Shown here: in pieces, positions 60,822-64,000 of the stretch
How positions within the stretch are numbered: the stretch's first letter is position 1
How the letters are laid out: each line of letters starts with the position of its first letter
NCBI RefSeq assembly: GCF_040096615.1
Contig: NZ_JBBMEJ010000001.1
Location: 1 to 64,000, forward strand
DNA from: Blautia_A aquisgranensis
Lineage (GTDB): Bacteria; Bacillota; Clostridia; Lachnospirales; Lachnospiraceae
Length of the DNA stretch: 64,000 nt
Direction: 5' to 3'
Made by a program: the position numbers and the translations under genes
Notes under the pieces: generated by a model
Seen by the model: the letters and a program-made list of their open reading frames with translations, nothing else
Told to the model about the DNA's origin: nothing
Database searches by the model: none

Positions 60822-60843
60822 AGTGGCCTCCTATTTAGCAAAC

Positions 60844-60872
60844 AGTATATAACAGTATATAACTGTTGTCAA
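60844..60872 (-). promoter_or_regulatory. Promoter and operator of the GntR-ABC-DUF362 operon
   Basis: -35 TTGACA (60867-60872), 17-nt spacer and -10 TATACT (60844-60849) on the minus strand. The spacer and -10 contain the near-palindrome ACAGTTATATACTGT followed by a direct repeat of TTATATACTG, the usual place and form of a YtrA-type operator. Confidence 0.75.
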
Positions 60873-60886
60873 GCACATTCACACGC

Positions 60887-60934
60887 AAAAAAAGACAGAC
60901 ACTACGTTTTCTGCCGCAGCATCTGTCTTTCTTT
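60887..60934 (-). terminator. Terminator of the GH31/sugar transport operon
   Basis: Stem AAAGACAGA (60891-60899) / TCTGTCTTT (60922-60930) with an inner stem, followed leftward by at least seven Ts. Confidence 0.75.
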
Positions 60935-60980
60935 CAATATTGCTGATTTCAAAACCAGCTTTTTTTATCGTTCTTACTCC

Positions 60981-63014
60981 TTATTCCATCGGAAGCTTAT
61001 ATCCATCTCTTGTAAACAGCGGGATCTGCTCGATCGGAGCTGCTACATGTACAGTCTGTCCACCCTCGAAAGTCTCTCCTGTCCATGCATTTGTCCAGGA
61101 AGCTCCCTTCGGAAGATATACATCTGTCTCACGTGCATCCTTATCTGTGATCGGTTTTACAAGAACCTTTGGTCCGAACATATACTCTGTCTCAACATTC
61201 CAGCTGTCCTTGTCATCCGGGAAGTCATAAAACAGCGGACGCATAACCGGAGTACCTTTCTCATGAGCCGCTTCCATCAGCTCTGTAATATATGGAAGCA
61301 TACGCTCTCTCAGTCTCAGATAATCGGAAAGGATCTCATAAACCTGATCTGTATAGCTCCATACCTCGTTCGGTGCACCAGATACGCAGGTAGCTCCTCC
61401 TGTTGTACCATATTGTGGCTGAAGCGGCCAACGGTATCCGTGAAGTCTCATAACCGGGCAGAAGCATCCATACTCGAACCAGCGGATCAGAAGCTCGTGG
61501 AATTCCGGATCATTGACATTGGCACCGAAGAAGCCTCCGATATCTGTTGTCCACCACGGAATACCTGCGATACCCATGTTCAGACCTGCTGCAACCTGGT
61601 TTTTCATGCTCGGGAAGGAGGATTTGATATCACCGGACCATACCAGTGCGCCGTATTTCTGGGAACCAGCCCATGCACAGCGAAGAAGGTTGATGATGTT
61701 TTTCTGTCCTTCTGCTTTCATTCCATCGAAGAAAGTTTTTGCATACATAACCGGATAAATATTTCCGACCTGGATATCCGGTCCCAGATGATAACGGTAA
61801 TTCTCGAAATCATAAACTGTATACTCAGGCTCTGCCTCATCCAGCCAGAATACTTTTACGCCCTTGTCGTAGTAGTTCTTCTTTGCTTTGTTCCATACAT
61901 ATTCACGTGCTTCCGGATTGGTTGCATCATAGTGAAGTGTATTTCCCTGGAAATCCATGGAGATCGGATATCCGGAATCTACGCGGATCAGAAGGCCTTT
62001 GCTCTTCATCTCATTGAAATTCTCACTGCGGTAATCTACAGTCGGCCAGATGGAAACCATCAGTTCAATGCCCATACCCTTCAGCTCTTTGATCATCGCA
62101 TCCGGATCCGGCCAGTAGGTCGGGTCAAACTTCCATTCACCCTGCATCGGCCAGTGGAAGAAATCCACTACGATCACAGAGATCGGAAGGTTACGGCGTT
62201 TATACTCTCTTGCTACCTCAAGAAGCTCTTCCTGGGTCTGGTAACGCAGCTTGCACTGCCAGAAGCCCATTGCGTACTCCGGCATCATCGGAACCTTACC
62301 GGTTGCATCCGCATAAGCCTCCTCGATCTCAGCCGGTGTGTCACCTGCTGTGATCCAGTAGTCCAGTTTTTTGGAGGAAAATGCCTCCCATGTTGTGATA
62401 TTTTTACCGAAATTTACACGTCCTACAGCCGGGTTGTTCCAGAGGAAGCCATAGCCAAGGCTGGAAAGCATGAACGGAACACTTGCCTGTGAATTTCTGT
62501 GTGCCAGCTCCAGGTCTGCTCCTTTTACATCCAGGTATGGCTGCTGATACTGTCCCATTCCGTAGATCTTCTCATCCGGCGTGGAAACAAAACGCATGGT
62601 CAGTCTGTAATCTCCGCCTGTGATCGGCTTGAATTCTCTTGCTTCTACTTCAAGGGAGCTGCAGGTATTTCCGAACATATCTTTTCTGTTACGGACATAC
62701 TCATCCAGAAGGAGCTCTCCTTTTTCGTTATAAAATGCGATCTTTCCGATCAGATTGACCTCTGCGCGGATCTTTCCGTTGCGGATCGTTGCACCATCCT
62801 CACGAACCTCGATCTCCGGAACAATCTCTTTTTCCGGTGTGATCAGTGCCCAGTCAGCAGGATCCATCTCTGCTGTCTTCCATGCACGTACACGAAGACT
62901 GTTAGCCCCCCACGGCTCAATTCTTACGCGTTCTGCCTCATAACGGTAGCAGAGTGCATTTCCTTTCTGCTCAAAATAACCATATACGTCTCTTACTTCT
63001 TCCTGATTTGCCAT
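60981..63014 (-). CDS. Glycoside hydrolase family 31 (alpha-glucosidase/alpha-xylosidase-like)
   Basis: A 677-residue intracellular glycosidase (no signal peptide). The N-terminal beta-sandwich reaches about residue 250. The catalytic barrel carries the nucleophile Asp392 in VFWLDEAEPE and the acid/base Asp462 in WSGDIKSS. IPISVIVVDFFHWPMQGEWKF-type aromatic residues (about 275-300) line the -1 site, and a C-terminal beta domain follows. The pattern around the nucleophile resembles alpha-xylosidase and related GH31 groups. It lies downstream of ABC sugar permeases, suggesting that it cleaves an imported alpha-linked oligosaccharide. Confidence 0.9.
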   Translation of the reverse strand: MANQEEVRDVYGYFEQKGNALCYRYEAERVRIEPWGANSLRVRAWKTAEMDPADWALITPEKEIVPEIEVREDGATIRNGKIRAEVNLIGKIAFYNEKGELLLDEYVRNRKDMFGNTCSSLEVEAREFKPITGGDYRLTMRFVSTPDEKIYGMGQYQQPYLDVKGADLELAHRNSQASVPFMLSSLGYGFLWNNPAVGRVNFGKNITTWEAFSSKKLDYWITAGDTPAEIEEAYADATGKVPMMPEYAMGFWQCKLRYQTQEELLEVAREYKRRNLPISVIVVDFFHWPMQGEWKFDPTYWPDPDAMIKELKGMGIELMVSIWPTVDYRSENFNEMKSKGLLIRVDSGYPISMDFQGNTLHYDATNPEAREYVWNKAKKNYYDKGVKVFWLDEAEPEYTVYDFENYRYHLGPDIQVGNIYPVMYAKTFFDGMKAEGQKNIINLLRCAWAGSQKYGALVWSGDIKSSFPSMKNQVAAGLNMGIAGIPWWTTDIGGFFGANVNDPEFHELLIRWFEYGCFCPVMRLHGYRWPLQPQYGTTGGATCVSGAPNEVWSYTDQVYEILSDYLRLRERMLPYITELMEAAHEKGTPVMRPLFYDFPDDKDSWNVETEYMFGPKVLVKPITDKDARETDVYLPKGASWTNAWTGETFEGGQTVHVAAPIEQIPLFTRDGYKLPME

Positions 63015-63074
63015 TTTGCCTTCTCCTTTTTTAACAGTTTTTCTTTTAACAGCAAATGAATTTCGTTTGTTTTA

Positions 63075-63917
63075 TCAGTCCTTTACAGCACCTGCAACAA
63101 GACCGCCTACAATATATTTCTGCAGGAAAATAAACATCAGAATTACCGGAAGTACCAGTATTGCACCATAGGCCATGATACAGTTCCATCTTGTACCATA
63201 GGCACTCTGGAATTTGTAGATATTCGCTGTCAGAGGTCTCATCATCTCTGCAACGTTGAAAGTCATGGAATATACCAGGTCATTCCATCCATTTAAGAAG
63301 GAAATAACCATGATCGTAATGATTCCTGTTTTTACTGCCGGAAGCATAACCAGAAGGAATGCTTTTACGGAGCCGCAGCCATCCAGTCGCGCCGCCTCAT
63401 CCAGCGACACCGGAATGCTCTTGAAATAAGGTCGTAATGTTACGATTACGAAAGGTATCGAACCAGCTGCTATCGCAACCGGAGCTGTGAAATGATTTCC
63501 AAGGAAACCGATCTTGCTGAAGATCAGATACATCGGTGTCAGTGTCAGTGACGGGGGAAGCATCTGGGATACCAGAAAAGTAAGCAGGAATACATTTCCG
63601 CCCTTTACCTTGTAACGGCCCATTCCGTATGCTGCCGGAACACCAAGTACCAGAGCGATCGCCATTGTGATCAGTCCGTTGAGGAAACTGTTTTTCAGTG
63701 AACTTAAGAAAGTCTTATCTGTCAGGTTTTCCAGCCACGGATCCACTGTGAAATCATGGGGAAAATATGTAAGAACCTTTCCAAATGTTTCTGCATCGGA
63801 TTTAAAGGAGATCTGGATCAGCCAGTAAATCGGAAACAGAAAGATAACTGCGATCAGTATCGCAAAGATAGAGTTTCGGATTTCTTTTGCCTTTTCGGCA
63901 CCTGTCATATTTCCCAT
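63075..63917 (-). CDS. Carbohydrate ABC transporter permease (MalG/LacG type)
   Basis: A 280-residue membrane permease with six hydrophobic segments. The EAA loop EAARLDGCGSVKAFLLVMLP contacts the ATPase, and DFTVDPWLENLTDK is in the usual large first loop. It forms a heterodimer with the upstream permease whose end is at 63919-64000, separated by 1 nt. Sugar-binding protein and shared ATPase must lie outside the window. GAGGAAGG precedes the ATG. Confidence 0.93.
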   Translation of the reverse strand: MGNMTGAEKAKEIRNSIFAILIAVIFLFPIYWLIQISFKSDAETFGKVLTYFPHDFTVDPWLENLTDKTFLSSLKNSFLNGLITMAIALVLGVPAAYGMGRYKVKGGNVFLLTFLVSQMLPPSLTLTPMYLIFSKIGFLGNHFTAPVAIAAGSIPFVIVTLRPYFKSIPVSLDEAARLDGCGSVKAFLLVMLPAVKTGIITIMVISFLNGWNDLVYSMTFNVAEMMRPLTANIYKFQSAYGTRWNCIMAYGAILVLPVILMFIFLQKYIVGGLVAGAVKD

Positions 63918-63918
63918 A

Positions 63919-64000
63919 TCAGCCTTCCTCCTTCTCTTCTTTTGATAACAGTCTAAGATAGAACAGGCCGATCAGGAACAGGCAGGCAAACAGTACCATT
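63919..64000 (-). CDS. C-terminal end of a sugar ABC transporter permease (MalF/UgpA type), partial
   Basis: Only the last 26 codons are in the window. The reading VLFACLFLIGLFYLRLLSKE is a final membrane helix followed by a short charged tail (EEKEEG) and a TGA stop, 1 nt before the MalG-type permease start. The gene continues beyond the right edge. The family is assigned from the neighbour and the tail. Confidence 0.75.
   Translation of the reverse strand, partial: MVLFACLFLIGLFYLRLLSKEEKEEG

Noticed and set aside
60801..62492. 563-codon plus-strand open frame across GntR and GH31 genes
   Set aside because: It covers a promoter, a terminator and parts of two real opposite-strand genes; the composition is shadow-like.

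Overview
The window reads as a chromosomal segment of an anaerobic, gut-type Firmicute, most likely a Lachnospiraceae of the Blautia/Ruminococcus kind. This is inferred from gene content and base composition, not from a marker gene. Supporting signs are a pyruvate:ferredoxin oxidoreductase, a choloylglycine-type bile salt hydrolase, selenium-dependent molybdenum hydroxylase accessory genes, late cobalamin assembly genes, microcompartment shell proteins and TTGACA/TATAAT promoters with 17-nt spacers. Most genes lie on the minus strand.

Left part (0-16 kb). Three tandem leftward promoters at the edge probably drive an rRNA operon outside the window. Then come a coenzyme A operon (cyclophilin lipoprotein, coaBC, an ECF-type pantothenate transporter, coaX), luxS, an SH3 lipoprotein and a decayed acyltransferase pseudogene. 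A first selenium/molybdenum island holds an XdhC-like protein and a cysteine desulfurase. A DAACS symporter follows, then an operon of a small alarmone synthetase, a 62-residue Cys-rich protein and yedF. Next is an operon of MATE transporter, bile salt hydrolase and DUF1015.

Centre-left (15.6-31 kb). An isolated pair of BMC shell genes is followed by a roughly 210-bp imperfect palindrome. A run of twelve closely packed, often overlapping minus-strand genes then joins teichoic-acid-type glycosylation (YfhO, GT2, GtrA), cobalamin tail assembly (cobT, cobU, cobS, a short cobU paralogue, cobC), a DUF975 membrane protein and seleno-molybdenum cofactor genes (yqeB, yqeC, a MocA-like nucleotidyltransferase). 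nifJ and an Rrf2 regulator follow.

Centre-right (31-51 kb). An ABC-F ATPase, YbaK, a membrane protein with an Arg/Ser-rich disordered tail, two secreted cysteine-type enzymes (transglutaminase-like, NlpC/P60), a zinc phospholipase C-like protein, metA, ligA overlapping rluF, a choline-binding-type repeat protein, tRNA-Arg(CCG), an SH3 membrane protein, a DUF6077-like locus that may be split, and a three-subunit molybdenum hydroxylase of the xanthine dehydrogenase family, the likely client of the Se/Mo accessory genes.

Right part (51-64 kb). An M28 peptidase with a GNAT acetyltransferase, a wrecked MacA/MacB-type exporter that has lost its ATPase gene, a cytidylate kinase-like gene, a GC-rich spacer with a G-quadruplex motif, a GntR(YtrA)-ABC-DUF362 operon, and the end of a sugar-uptake operon (two ABC permeases, GH31 glycosidase).

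The best candidates for something not yet described are the orphan shell-protein pair beside the Se/Mo cofactor genes, the alarmone synthetase/Cys-rich protein/YedF operon, and the RS-tailed membrane protein.
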